Shown in pieces: positions 9,570 through 17,117 of a stretch of 64,000 nt of DNA. The stretch comes from JADJOY01 sp016713535 [NCBI: Deltaproteobacteria bacterium] (GTDB lineage: Bacteria > JADJOY01). Numbering within the stretch: position 1 is the stretch's first letter; each line of letters begins with the position of its first letter. The notes under the pieces are model-generated. The model was not told the DNA's origin and did no database searches. It saw only the letters and a list, made by a program, of their open reading frames with translations. Where the stretch lies: assembly GCA_016713535.1 (NCBI GenBank), contig JADJOY010000004.1:310001-374000 (forward strand), given 5' to 3'. The position numbers were made by a program, and so were the translations under genes.

Positions 9570-9598
9570 ATATGCCAATGTGTATAGTCACATGTCAA
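9570..9598 (-). promoter_or_regulatory. predicted promoter and operator of the toxin-antitoxin operon
   Basis: On the minus strand a consensus -35 TTGACA (9598-9593) is followed after 17 bp by GCATAT (9575-9570), 8 bp before the antitoxin ATG. The spacer contains ATGTG-n6-CACAT (9578-9593), an imperfect inverted repeat suited to autorepression. The -35 overlaps the 3' end of the upstream DUF222 pseudogene. The short leader would make the mRNA nearly leaderless. Confidence 0.5.
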
Positions 9599-10585
9599 TT
9601 CAGCGTCATCTGAAGATTCGGTGCGAGCGTGAACCGCTCGTACCGCTCCGGCGGGCCGTGCGCGCGGCGCCACAGCAGGGCTTCCAGCGCGGCGCCGTAG
9701 TCCATGCGCTCGCCGCCCCACGAGGGCACGATCGTGACGTCGTTCATCGGCAAGCCAGCGACGGCATGCTCGCGCCGCAAGGCTTCGACGGGGTCGGATA
9801 CCACGGGCGGCGGCGAGTAGGAGCGCGGCAGGATCCGCCCGCGTGGACCGCCGAACACGAAGCCGTGATCCGTGGCCTCGACCGCGAACCCGCCCTCGTG
9901 GATGAGCGTGTGGTGGTGGCGGCAGAGGAGGATGAGGTTCGAGAGCCGGGTCTCACCGCCGTCGATCCAGTGGCGCACGTGGTGCGCGTCGACGAAGCGG
10001 CGGTTCGTGCAGCCCGGGAAACGGCAGCCGTCGTCGCGGATCCGGAGCGCACGCTCGATCGGCGTCGGGATCGAGCGCGTCCGCCGACCGACGTCGAGGA
10101 CCTCGCCGCGCCCGTTCTCGACCACCGTCACGCGCGCGCCATCGCACGCCAGGCGGCGCGCGGTCTCGGCCGCGAGCGCCGACTCGCTCTCGACGTCGCA
10201 CCGCCCTCCCTCGGCACCCGTGAGCGCCGCGACATCGACGTGGACCTAGACCTCGTGGCGCTCGCCGCCCAGGCGCTTGCCCAGCGCCGTTGGCGAGGAA
10301 GCTCTCGGCCACGTTCACCAGCGCGTCCGCGCGCCGGGTGCCGAGTGGTTCCGCGGAACCGCGACCTTCGGCTCGAGCCGCCGCCTCGGCCACTGCGAGC
10401 GCGCGCAGCACCACCGCGGCGAGCTCGGCCGGCAGCCGCGCCTCGATCACCACCGAGCCGTCGTCCTCTCGACGGCACTCGACCGTGCGGCTGCGGTAGC
10501 GCTCGAACGCCTCCTCGGTCTCCAGGTCGCCCATCGACCTCTGCATTCAAGGTTGCGCGGCCGCGGAATTCCCGGTGGTGAACAT
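9595..10585 (-). pseudogene. DUF222 / HNH endonuclease pseudogene (second copy)
   Basis: The C-terminal half is intact: it has RDDGCRFPGCTNRRFVDAHH, HW, GGETRLSNLILLCRHHH, a complete HNH motif, and ends at 9595. Upstream it is broken compared with the copy at 1-878. One inserted C near 10280 shifts the frame, a TAG replaces a Tyr codon near 10250, and homology stops at 10522. The N-terminal about 140 codons are therefore missing and replaced by an unrelated short sequence. An original-looking ATG-TTC-ACC start remains at 10585 but runs into TGA after 12 codons. The loss of several independent features argues for a real pseudogene, not just an assembly error. Confidence 0.85.
10085..10522. repeat. 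direct repeat, copy 2 (within DUF222 pseudogene)
   Basis: Matches bases 1-437 in the same orientation with one extra base and scattered substitutions. The match ends abruptly at 10522, marking the junction of the N-terminal deletion in this copy. Confidence 0.85.
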
Positions 10586-10901
10586 GCGTTCCTCATCTCA
10601 GAGAGAGGCTACGCTGTCCATGAACTTCAGCAGCGTATGTCCGCCCCGATGCCGGCCCGGGAGGGGGCAGTCCAGCGCCCGGGCCAGGGGGCCGGTTGTA
10701 AAGCACAAGCTATACAAAATCGTAAAGCTGATGCTCTACAAAATCGTATAGCTTAAGCTCCACAGGCCGCTCGGAGGCCTGGAGGCCGCGATTCAGGGGC
10801 CTTTCGGGGCCCCTTGGCGCGGTTCTCGAGGGGTTTTAGCGCGGTGTTTCAGCGCTGGCGGGGCTGGATTTCCGGCGCCGATGGTACGGAATTCCGCGGC
10901 C
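10559..10901. mobile_element. 343-bp segment with 14-bp terminal inverted repeats (MITE-like, tentative)
   Basis: GGCCGCGGAATTCC at 10559-10572 and its exact reverse complement at 10888-10901 flank a segment with no gene. The right end abuts the purD stop codon (10902-10904). The left end lies where the DUF222 pseudogene loses homology. The interior holds the orphan start of the pseudogene, an AT-rich repeat pair (10708-10753) and G/C palindromes. I find no target-site duplication, so the element call is uncertain. Confidence 0.35.
10708..10753. repeat. AT-rich nested inverted/direct repeats
   Basis: AGCTATAC-AAAATC-GTAAAGCT at 10708-10729 is followed by CTCTAC-AAAATC-GTATAGCT ending at 10753. 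The two AAAATC-centred dyads are direct repeats of each other, and the outermost arms AGCTATAC/GTATAGCT are exact reverse complements. The block stands out as an AT-rich island in very GC-rich surroundings. It might be an operator, a recombination site or the core of the surrounding element. Confidence 0.5.
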
Positions 10902-12191
10902 TCACCGCTCCCAGGAGTGCAGCGCCTTGCGGCCGATGTCGGTGCGGTGCTGGGCGCCGCGCCAGGTGATGAGGGAGACGGCTTCGTAGGCGCGGGCGAT
11001 GGCGGCGGGGAGGTCGGCGCCGAGGGCGGTGACGCCGAGGACGCGGCCGCCGGCGGTGACGATGTCGCTGCCGCGGCGGGCGGTGCCGGCGTGGAAGACC
11101 TTCACGTCGGCGAGGCGCGCGGCGGCGTCGAGGCCGTGGATGACGTCGCCCTTGGCGACGGTGCCGGGGTAGCCCTCGGCGGCCATGACGACGCACACGG
11201 CGGGGCGCGGGTCCCACTCGAGCTTGACCTCGAGGCGCTCGCCGCTCGCGAGCTGCACGAGCGCGGGCACCAGGTCGCTCTGCAGGCGCATGAGGATGGG
11301 CTGGGTCTCGGGGTCGCCCATCCGCACGTTGAACTCGAGGACGTTGGTGGTGTCGCCGGCGATCATGAGCCCGGCGTAGAGCCAGCCGGTGTAGGGCGGA
11401 CCCATTCTCAGCAGCGTCTCCAGGGTGGGGTGGATCACGTCGGTGAGGACGCTCGCCTCGAGGTCCTTGGTGACGACCGGCGCCGGCGAGTAGGCCCCCA
11501 TGCCGCCGGTGTTGGGACCCTTGTCGCCGTCGAGCAGTCGTTTGTGATCCTGGCTGGTGGGGAAGGGGAGCACGGTGGCGCCGTCGGTGAGGACGATGAA
11601 GCTCGCCTCCTCGCCGGGCAGGCACTCCTCGATCACCACCGTGGCACCCGCCGCGCCGAACACCTTCTTGACCAGGCAGTCGTCGATCGCCGCCTCGGCC
11701 TCCTCCGCCGACGAGCACACCACGACGCCCTTGCCGGCGGCGAGGCCGTCGGCCTTCACCACCACGTGGGTGCCGCTGCGCGCCTGGCGGCGCACGTACT
11801 CCTTGGCGGGCGCGGCCTCGGTGAAGACCTCGTAGGCGGCGGTGGCCACGCCGGCGTGGGTGAGCACCGACTTGGTGTGGGCCTTCGAGCCCTCGAGCTT
11901 GGCGAGCTCCCCGAGCGGCCCCGCGACCTCGAGGCCGCGCTCGCGGAAGCGGTCGACGATGCCGAGGGTGAGGGGCAGCTCGGGCCCCACGACCGTGAGA
12001 TCGATCCGGGTCTCGGTGGCGAAGCGGATGAGGCCGTCGAGGTCGTCGACGGCGATGTCGACGCAGGTGCCGTCGAGGGCGATGCCCGCGTTCCCTGGCG
12101 CGCAGAACACCTCGCGCACCAGCGGGCTCTGCTTGATCTTCCACACCAGCGCGTGCTCGCGCCCACCGCTTCCGATGACCAGGACCTTCAT
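10902..12191 (-). CDS. purD: phosphoribosylamine-glycine ligase (GAR synthetase)
   Basis: Purine biosynthesis step 2, ATP-dependent ligation of glycine to phosphoribosylamine. It is 429 residues, the normal length. The N-domain starts MKVLVIGSGGREHALVWKI. The ATP-grasp domain has VVKADGLAAGKGVVV, VIEECLPGEEASF, the DKGPNTGGMGAYSP loop, and the metal-site NVRMGDPETQ near residue 290. The C-domain is complete (SDIVTAGGRVLGVTALG). It lies 87 bp downstream of purH on the same strand, probably cotranscribed; the gap carries one copy of the GAGCCCCCGCGCTAC hairpin repeat. Confidence 0.97.
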   Translation of the reverse strand: MKVLVIGSGGREHALVWKIKQSPLVREVFCAPGNAGIALDGTCVDIAVDDLDGLIRFATETRIDLTVVGPELPLTLGIVDRFRERGLEVAGPLGELAKLEGSKAHTKSVLTHAGVATAAYEVFTEAAPAKEYVRRQARSGTHVVVKADGLAAGKGVVVCSSAEEAEAAIDDCLVKKVFGAAGATVVIEECLPGEEASFIVLTDGATVLPFPTSQDHKRLLDGDKGPNTGGMGAYSPAPVVTKDLEASVLTDVIHPTLETLLRMGPPYTGWLYAGLMIAGDTTNVLEFNVRMGDPETQPILMRLQSDLVPALVQLASGERLEVKLEWDPRPAVCVVMAAEGYPGTVAKGDVIHGLDAAARLADVKVFHAGTARRGSDIVTAGGRVLGVTALGADLPAAIARAYEAVSLITWRGAQHRTDIGRKALHSWER

Positions 12192-12232
12192 CGTTTCTGA
12201 CCTCGCGTGACCGGCTGCTCCGTGTCGCGCTG

Positions 12233-12256
12233 GGCGGGGACGAGCCCCCGCGCTAC
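12233..12256. repeat. REP-like hairpin (GGCGGGGACGAGCCCCCGCGCTAC family)
   Basis: A GC-rich palindrome GCGGGG-acga-GCCCCCGC followed by GCTAC, in the purH-purD gap. It is identical over 24 bp to the copy at 13859-13882. Confidence 0.7.
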
Positions 12257-12278
12257 GCCGAACCGCGCCGTTGGCCTC

Positions 12279-13835
12279 TCAGTGCTTGAAGTGCCGCATG
12301 CCCGTGAACACCATCGCCATGCCCTGCTCGTCGGCGGCGGCGATCACTTCCTCGTCCCGCACCGACCCGCCCGGCTGGATCACCGCGACCGCGCCGGCCT
12401 TGGCGGCGGCGTCGACGCCGTCGCGGAACGGGAAGAACGCGTCCGACGCGAGCACCGTGCCCACCAGCGGCAGCTTGGCCTTGCTCACGGCGATCCGCGA
12501 AGAGTCGACCCGGCTCATCTGGCCGGCGCCGATGCCCACGGTCTGGTTCGCGTTGGCGTACACGATGGCGTTCGACTTCACGTGCTTGACCACGATCCAC
12601 GCGAAGCGCAGCGCCTCCCACTCGGCGTCGGTGGGCGCGCGCTTGGTCACCACCTTGGGCGTGCACTGCGCGAGCGTGCCGGCGTCGGCGTCCTGGATCA
12701 AGAACCCGCCGGAGACCGGCTTCACGTCGAAGCCCGCCGCCGCGGCGCTCTCGAACGGGAGCTCGAGGAGGCGCAGGTTGGTCTTCTTGGCGAGCGCCGC
12801 GCGCGCTTCCTCGGAGAAGCTCGGCGCGATCACCGCCTCGATGAAGGTCGAGCCGATCTCGGCGGCGGTCTCGGCGTCGACCGGCCGGTTGAGCCCGACC
12901 ACGCCACCGAACGCCGAGTCGGGGTCGGTGGCGCGGGCGTCGCGGTACGCCTGCGCGAGGGAGCTCGCGTGGCGCGCCACGCCGCACGGGTTGTTGTGCT
13001 TGATCACCACCGCGCCCGGGTCCGCGAGGTCGCGGGCGATGCGTAGCGCCGCCTCGAGGTCGAGGAGGTTGTTGAACGAGAGCTCCTTCCCCTGGAGCTG
13101 CTTGGCCGCCACGAGCGTCCCGGCGAGCGCCGGTCCGCTACGGTAGAGGGCGGCGCGCTGGTGCGGGTTCTCGCCGTAGCGCAGGTCCTGGACCTTCTCG
13201 AGGGCGAAGATCGCGCGGCCCGGCAGCGCCTTGGCGTCGCCCGACTCCTCGCGGGCGAGGTACGCGGCGATCGCGCTGTCGTACGCGGCGGTGTGCGCGA
13301 ACGCCTTGCCGGCGAGGCGCTGGCGGGTGGGCTCGGTGAGCACGCCGCCGCCCGAGCGCAGCTCGTCGAGCACCACCGCGTAGTCGCTCGGGTCGACGAC
13401 GATCCCCACCCACGCGTGGTTCTTGGCCGAGGCGCGCACCATCGCCGGGCCGCCGATGTCGATCTGCTCCACGGCCTCGTCGCGGGTCACACCCGCCTTC
13501 GCGATCGTGGCCTCGAACGGGTAGAGGTTCACCGCCACGATGCCGATCGGCGTGATGCCCTCGCGCTCCATCTCGGCGCGGTCGCTCTCGAGCCCCGGGC
13601 GCCCCAGGATGCCGCCGTGGATCTTGGGGTGGAGCGTCTTCACGCGCCCGCCCAGGATCTCGGGGAAGCCCGTCGCCGCGGACACCTTCGTCACCGGCAC
13701 GCCCGCCTCCGCGAGCGTCTTCGCGGTGCCGCCCGTGGAGAGGATCTCGATCCCCAGCGCGGCCAGACCGCGCCCCAGCTCGACGACGCCTTCCTTGTTC
13801 GAGACGCTCACCAGAGCGCGGGTCACCTTCAGCAT
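12279..13835 (-). CDS. purH: bifunctional AICAR formyltransferase / IMP cyclohydrolase
   Basis: Catalyses the last two steps of IMP synthesis. It is 518 residues, normal length. The N-terminal cyclohydrolase domain starts with ALVSVSNKEGVVELGRGL and has ILSTGGTAKTLAEAGVPV, GFPEILGGRVKTLHPKIHGG and a Tyr/Asp-rich loop. The C-terminal transformylase domain carries the KHNNPCGVA motif with the catalytic Lys-His and ends with GGSVRDEEVIAAADEQGMAM and FTGMRHFKH. Upstream lies a run of three tandem REP-like hairpins. It is probably transcribed ahead of purD. Confidence 0.97.
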   Translation of the reverse strand: MLKVTRALVSVSNKEGVVELGRGLAALGIEILSTGGTAKTLAEAGVPVTKVSAATGFPEILGGRVKTLHPKIHGGILGRPGLESDRAEMEREGITPIGIVAVNLYPFEATIAKAGVTRDEAVEQIDIGGPAMVRASAKNHAWVGIVVDPSDYAVVLDELRSGGGVLTEPTRQRLAGKAFAHTAAYDSAIAAYLAREESGDAKALPGRAIFALEKVQDLRYGENPHQRAALYRSGPALAGTLVAAKQLQGKELSFNNLLDLEAALRIARDLADPGAVVIKHNNPCGVARHASSLAQAYRDARATDPDSAFGGVVGLNRPVDAETAAEIGSTFIEAVIAPSFSEEARAALAKKTNLRLLELPFESAAAAGFDVKPVSGGFLIQDADAGTLAQCTPKVVTKRAPTDAEWEALRFAWIVVKHVKSNAIVYANANQTVGIGAGQMSRVDSSRIAVSKAKLPLVGTVLASDAFFPFRDGVDAAAKAGAVAVIQPGGSVRDEEVIAAADEQGMAMVFTGMRHFKH

Positions 13836-13858
13836 GGCGGGGGGCCTTTCTCTCTTCC

Positions 13859-13944
13859 GGCGGGGACGAGCCCCCGCGCTACGAATGAGGCGGGGGACGA
13901 GCCCCCGCGCTACGAATGAGGCGGGGGACGAGCCCCCGCGCTAC
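13859..13944. repeat. tandem array of three REP-like hairpins, 31-bp period
   Basis: Three copies of GCGGGG(G)-ACGA-GCCCCCGC-GCTAC, whose ACGAG cores start at 13866, 13897 and 13928, are separated by GAATGAG. Each copy can fold into a stem of 6-8 bp. The array sits between mlaD (stop 14006) and the purH start. Similar single copies are at 12233 and 53838. Confidence 0.8.
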
Positions 13945-14005
13945 GGATGGGGCGGACGGTGCGGGGGGAGGCCCCCCGCACCGCGAAAGATGGACGGGAC
14001 GAGCC

Positions 14006-15532
14006 TCAGAAGCTAGGCGTCGGCGCCTTCAGGATCAACGTCTTCAGGTCGTCGTCGGTGAACGTGAAGCCCGCGCCGAAGAACGGGCTGCGGCCGGTCT
14101 TGTAGGGGGTGCGGTCGTTCAGGACGTCGTCCATGCCGCCCAGCACGTAGAGGTTGGGGTAGAACTCGAAGCGCGCGCCGAGCTTCAGGTTGAAGGTGTC
14201 GCGGTCGTCGGGCGCGAAGTCGAAGAAGTCCATCCCCACCTTGAGCCGGTCGTCGAAGAGCAGGTAGTCGATCCCGACGCCGCCCGTCGACTCGATGATG
14301 CCGCCGCGCACGACCAGATCGTCGATGCGCTGCGCGATCTCGGCGTTGAACTGGAGGTTGTCGTCCTTCGCGTTCACCTTCTTGGTGGTCGTCGTGTAGT
14401 GGTAGGGCGGGGGACCGGTGACGAACGGCGGGTTGCCGTCGACGGTGGTCTCCTCGACCGTGGTCGAGTCGCTCACCCGGATCAGCGGGTTCGAGACCAG
14501 CTCGAGGAGGTAATAGCGGTCGCGGCGCGGCTGCACCTTGATCGAGGTGTAGCTCTTCGCCTCGTCGGCCGAGCTCAGGTACTCGCCGCGGTAGCCGAAT
14601 TGCACCTGCAGGCGGCGCGGCGAGCCGAGCAGGTCGCCGAGCGAGTCGAGGCTGTCGCCCATCTTGTTGCCGAGCGCCTCGTCGCTGATGAGCTTGCCGA
14701 CGGTGCCCTCGCCCTTGTCGATCTTCTCCATGATCGACGAGGTGGAGCCGAGGGTCTGGTTGAGCTTGTCGGTGGCGTCCTTGACCGACGCCATGCTGGC
14801 GTCGACGTTGCCGCGGTTGGCGGCGATGAGCTGGTCGAGCTGCTCGGAGACGTGGCGGAAGCTCACGATCAGCGCGTGGATGTCCTCGCGGTTCTCGCCG
14901 ATCATGTCGCGCGCGCCGCCGGTCATCTGGTCGAGGTTGGTGAGCACGGTGTCGATACGACCACCGCTGTGATAGACGATCTCCTTGAGTCCGGCGGTAA
15001 GCCCGCGCACGTTGGCGACGATCTCCTTCAGGTCGCTCTCGGTCTGGTCGCGGGCGATCACGTTGCGCAGGCTGTCGGTGATCGCCTTCAGGTTGTCGCC
15101 CACGCCGGCGAGGTTGTTGACGAGCGCGTCGAGGTCGGTGGGCTCGCCGACGTTGGTGAACTCCTGCCCCGGCCCGAGCGGGGTGTTGCTGGTGCCGGGT
15201 GTGAGCTGGATGTAGGTCTCGCCGATCAGCCCCTGGGTGCGGATCTCGGCGCGGGTGTCGGCGGGCACGAACACGTCGGGGCGCACCATCAAGGTGAGCT
15301 TGGCGCGGCGGTCCTCGATCCGGATCGCGCCCACCTCGCCCACCTTCACGCCGGCGAGCCGCACCGGGGTGCGCACCTCGACGCCGGTCGCCTGCACGAA
15401 CGAGACGGTGCGCGGCTCGCTGTACTGGCGTCCCAGCGACCCCGAGCCGACCTTGAGGGTGAAGAAAGCGAGGATGGCGAGGCCCGCCATGGCGAACAGG
15501 CCCACGTAGAGCTCGATCGGGCCGCGTTTCAC
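14006..15532 (-). CDS. mlaD: MCE/MlaD family lipid-transport protein with long C-terminal domain
   Basis: Substrate-binding component of an Mla/MCE phospholipid transport system. There is a single N-terminal membrane helix (LYVGLFAMAGLAILAFFTL, residues 8-26), then an MCE domain (about 38-118) with VEVRTPVRLAGVKVGEV and GLIGETYIQLTPG. A long helical region follows (about 130-290, repeated NLDQM/LDQLIAANR-type heptads). The C-terminal about 190 residues have alternating strands such as FNAEIAQRIDDLVVRGGI and NLKLGARFEFYPNLYVLGG, resembling an outer-membrane barrel-like domain. At 508 residues it is much longer than E. coli MlaD (about 183). It overlaps mlaF by 4 bp, and its C-terminus may contact the outer membrane. 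Confidence 0.88.
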   Translation of the reverse strand: MKRGPIELYVGLFAMAGLAILAFFTLKVGSGSLGRQYSEPRTVSFVQATGVEVRTPVRLAGVKVGEVGAIRIEDRRAKLTLMVRPDVFVPADTRAEIRTQGLIGETYIQLTPGTSNTPLGPGQEFTNVGEPTDLDALVNNLAGVGDNLKAITDSLRNVIARDQTESDLKEIVANVRGLTAGLKEIVYHSGGRIDTVLTNLDQMTGGARDMIGENREDIHALIVSFRHVSEQLDQLIAANRGNVDASMASVKDATDKLNQTLGSTSSIMEKIDKGEGTVGKLISDEALGNKMGDSLDSLGDLLGSPRRLQVQFGYRGEYLSSADEAKSYTSIKVQPRRDRYYLLELVSNPLIRVSDSTTVEETTVDGNPPFVTGPPPYHYTTTTKKVNAKDDNLQFNAEIAQRIDDLVVRGGIIESTGGVGIDYLLFDDRLKVGMDFFDFAPDDRDTFNLKLGARFEFYPNLYVLGGMDDVLNDRTPYKTGRSPFFGAGFTFTDDDLKTLILKAPTPSF

Positions 15533-16329
15533 GCCGCCCCCCAGTCGCGCGCGAGCGCGTCGGTGATGGGGCCTTCGGCCCGTCCCTGGATGAACTGCTG
15601 GACGATCGCGTCGTCGGTGGCGCGGACCTCGTCGGGCGTGCCGACGAAGTGGATCTTGCCCTGGTAGAGCATCGCGATGCGGTCCGCGATCTTGTAGGCG
15701 CTCGCCATGTCGTGGGTGATGGCGATCGAGGTGGTCTTGAGCTGGTCGTTGAGGCGCACGATCAGGTCGTTGATGACGTCCGCCATGATCGGGTCGAGGC
15801 CGGTGGTCGGCTCATCGTAGAACAGGAACTCGGGGTCCATGGCGATCGCGCGCGCCAGCCCCACGCGCTTCTTCATGCCGCCCGAGAGGTCGGCCGGCAT
15901 CACGTCCTCGACGTTGGTGAGGCCCACCTGGCGCAGCTTCTCGGTGGCGATCTTGCGGATCTCGGCGTTCGAGAGCTTGGTGTGGCGCTTCAGCGCGAAG
16001 CCCACGTTCAGCCACACCGAGAGCGAGTCGAAGAGCGCCGCGTACTGGAAGAGCATCCCCCAGTGCTTGCGCAGCTCGTCCCACTCGCGGGGCGGGATGG
16101 TGCGCTGCTCGCGGCCGTTGATCCAGATCTCGCCCTCGTCGGGCGTGATGAGCCCCTGGATGCACTTGATGAGGACGCTCTTGCCGGTGCCGCTGCCGCC
16201 GATCACGACCATGCTCTCGCCGCGCCGCACGGTGAGGTCGAGCCCGTCGAGGACCTTCTTCTTGCCGAAGGCCTTCTTGAGGCCCTTCAGCACCAGGTAG
16301 TCGCCACCCTCTTCGCTCGCGGCGCTCAT
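15529..16329 (-). CDS. mlaF: Mla-type ABC transporter ATP-binding protein
   Basis: A 266-residue ATPase powering the MCE transporter. It has LKGLKKAFGKKKVLDGLDL, Walker A GGSGTGKS, Q-loop LFQYAALFDSLSVWLNV (the FDSL-type Q-loop is typical of MlaF), signature LSGGMKKRVGLARAIA, Walker B FLFYDEPTTGLD and switch ITHDM. The ATG at 16329 overlaps the mlaE stop. It sits in the order alr-mlaE-mlaF-mlaD on the minus strand. Confidence 0.95.
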   Translation of the reverse strand: MSAASEEGGDYLVLKGLKKAFGKKKVLDGLDLTVRRGESMVVIGGSGTGKSVLIKCIQGLITPDEGEIWINGREQRTIPPREWDELRKHWGMLFQYAALFDSLSVWLNVGFALKRHTKLSNAEIRKIATEKLRQVGLTNVEDVMPADLSGGMKKRVGLARAIAMDPEFLFYDEPTTGLDPIMADVINDLIVRLNDQLKTTSIAITHDMASAYKIADRIAMLYQGKIHFVGTPDEVRATDDAIVQQFIQGRAEGPITDALARDWGAA

Positions 16330-17117
16330 AGCAGGAGCACCGTGAGGAAGTAGTCGAACACGAACACCAGGATCGAGCTCACCACCACGGCGCGGGTGGT
16401 CGCGAAGCCCACACCCTCGGCGCCGCCCTTGGCGTAGAAGCCGTTGTAGCAACCGATCAGCGCCACGACCGCGCCGAACACCACCGACTTGATGAGGCCC
16501 ATGCGCAGGTCGGTCCACTCGAGGTACTGCCAGGTGCGCTGGACGTACACACCGTCGTCGACGCCGAGGAGCTTGGTGCTCACCAGGTAGCCGCCGACGA
16601 TCCCGACCAGGTCGGCGAACAGCACCAGCACCGGCATCACCAGGGTGCACGCGATGATCCGCGGCACCACCAGGTACTTGACCGGGTTCGTCGCGAGGGT
16701 CTCGAGCGCGTCGACCTGCTCGGTGACGCGCATCGTGCCCAGCTCGGCGGCCATCGCCGCGCCGACGCGTCCGGACAGCATCAGGCCGCAGAACACCGGC
16801 GCCATCTCGCGGGTGACCGAGAGCGCCACGATGGTGCCGACCAGGCTCTCGGCGCCGAAGCGCACGAAGCCCTGGTAGCTCTGGTAGGCGAGCACCATGC
16901 CGGTGAAGATCGCGGTGAGCAGGATCACCGGCAGCGACTGGACGCCCAGGGTCTGCATCTGCTGCAGCAGCAGCCGGAACCCGAACGGGCGGCGCGGGAT
17001 CCACGCCAGCGTTCGCCCGAGTAGCAGCACCACCCCGCCGACCTCGTTGACGAAGGCGACGAGCCTCCCCCCCAGCGCGCGCGCCGGCCGCAGCAGCCTC
17101 GGGGTGGGGTCACTCAT
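16326..17117 (-). CDS. mlaE: Mla-type ABC transporter permease
   Basis: A 263-residue multi-pass inner-membrane protein of the MlaE/YrbE family. It has LPVILLTAIFTGMVLAYQSY, ALSVTREMAPVFCGLMLSGR, VGAAMAAELGTMRVTEQVDA, LETLATNPVKYLVVPRI and GCYNGFYAKGGAEGVG, all family hallmarks. With MlaF it forms the core exporter/importer complex moving phospholipids between membranes. Its start lies inside the end of alr (8-bp overlap), unusual coupling between envelope lipid transport and cell wall synthesis. Confidence 0.95.
   Translation of the reverse strand: MSDPTPRLLRPARALGGRLVAFVNEVGGVVLLLGRTLAWIPRRPFGFRLLLQQMQTLGVQSLPVILLTAIFTGMVLAYQSYQGFVRFGAESLVGTIVALSVTREMAPVFCGLMLSGRVGAAMAAELGTMRVTEQVDALETLATNPVKYLVVPRIIACTLVMPVLVLFADLVGIVGGYLVSTKLLGVDDGVYVQRTWQYLEWTDLRMGLIKSVVFGAVVALIGCYNGFYAKGGAEGVGFATTRAVVVSSILVFVFDYFLTVLLL

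Noticed and set aside
9595-10131. HNH half as an independent short nuclease gene
   Set aside because: Its frame is simply the remaining C-terminus of the broken DUF222 gene; no start site or ribosome site of its own.
10849-12144. Long Arg-rich open frame antisense/offset to purD
   Set aside because: It is a GC-bias shadow of purD in another frame; no family motifs and low complexity. The same applies to other long opposite-strand frames over mlaD, MMPL, CheA and similar genes.
13859-13944. Three tandem repeats as a CRISPR array
   Set aside because: Units are contiguous hairpins with 7-bp linkers, not unique 30-40 bp spacers; no cas genes.
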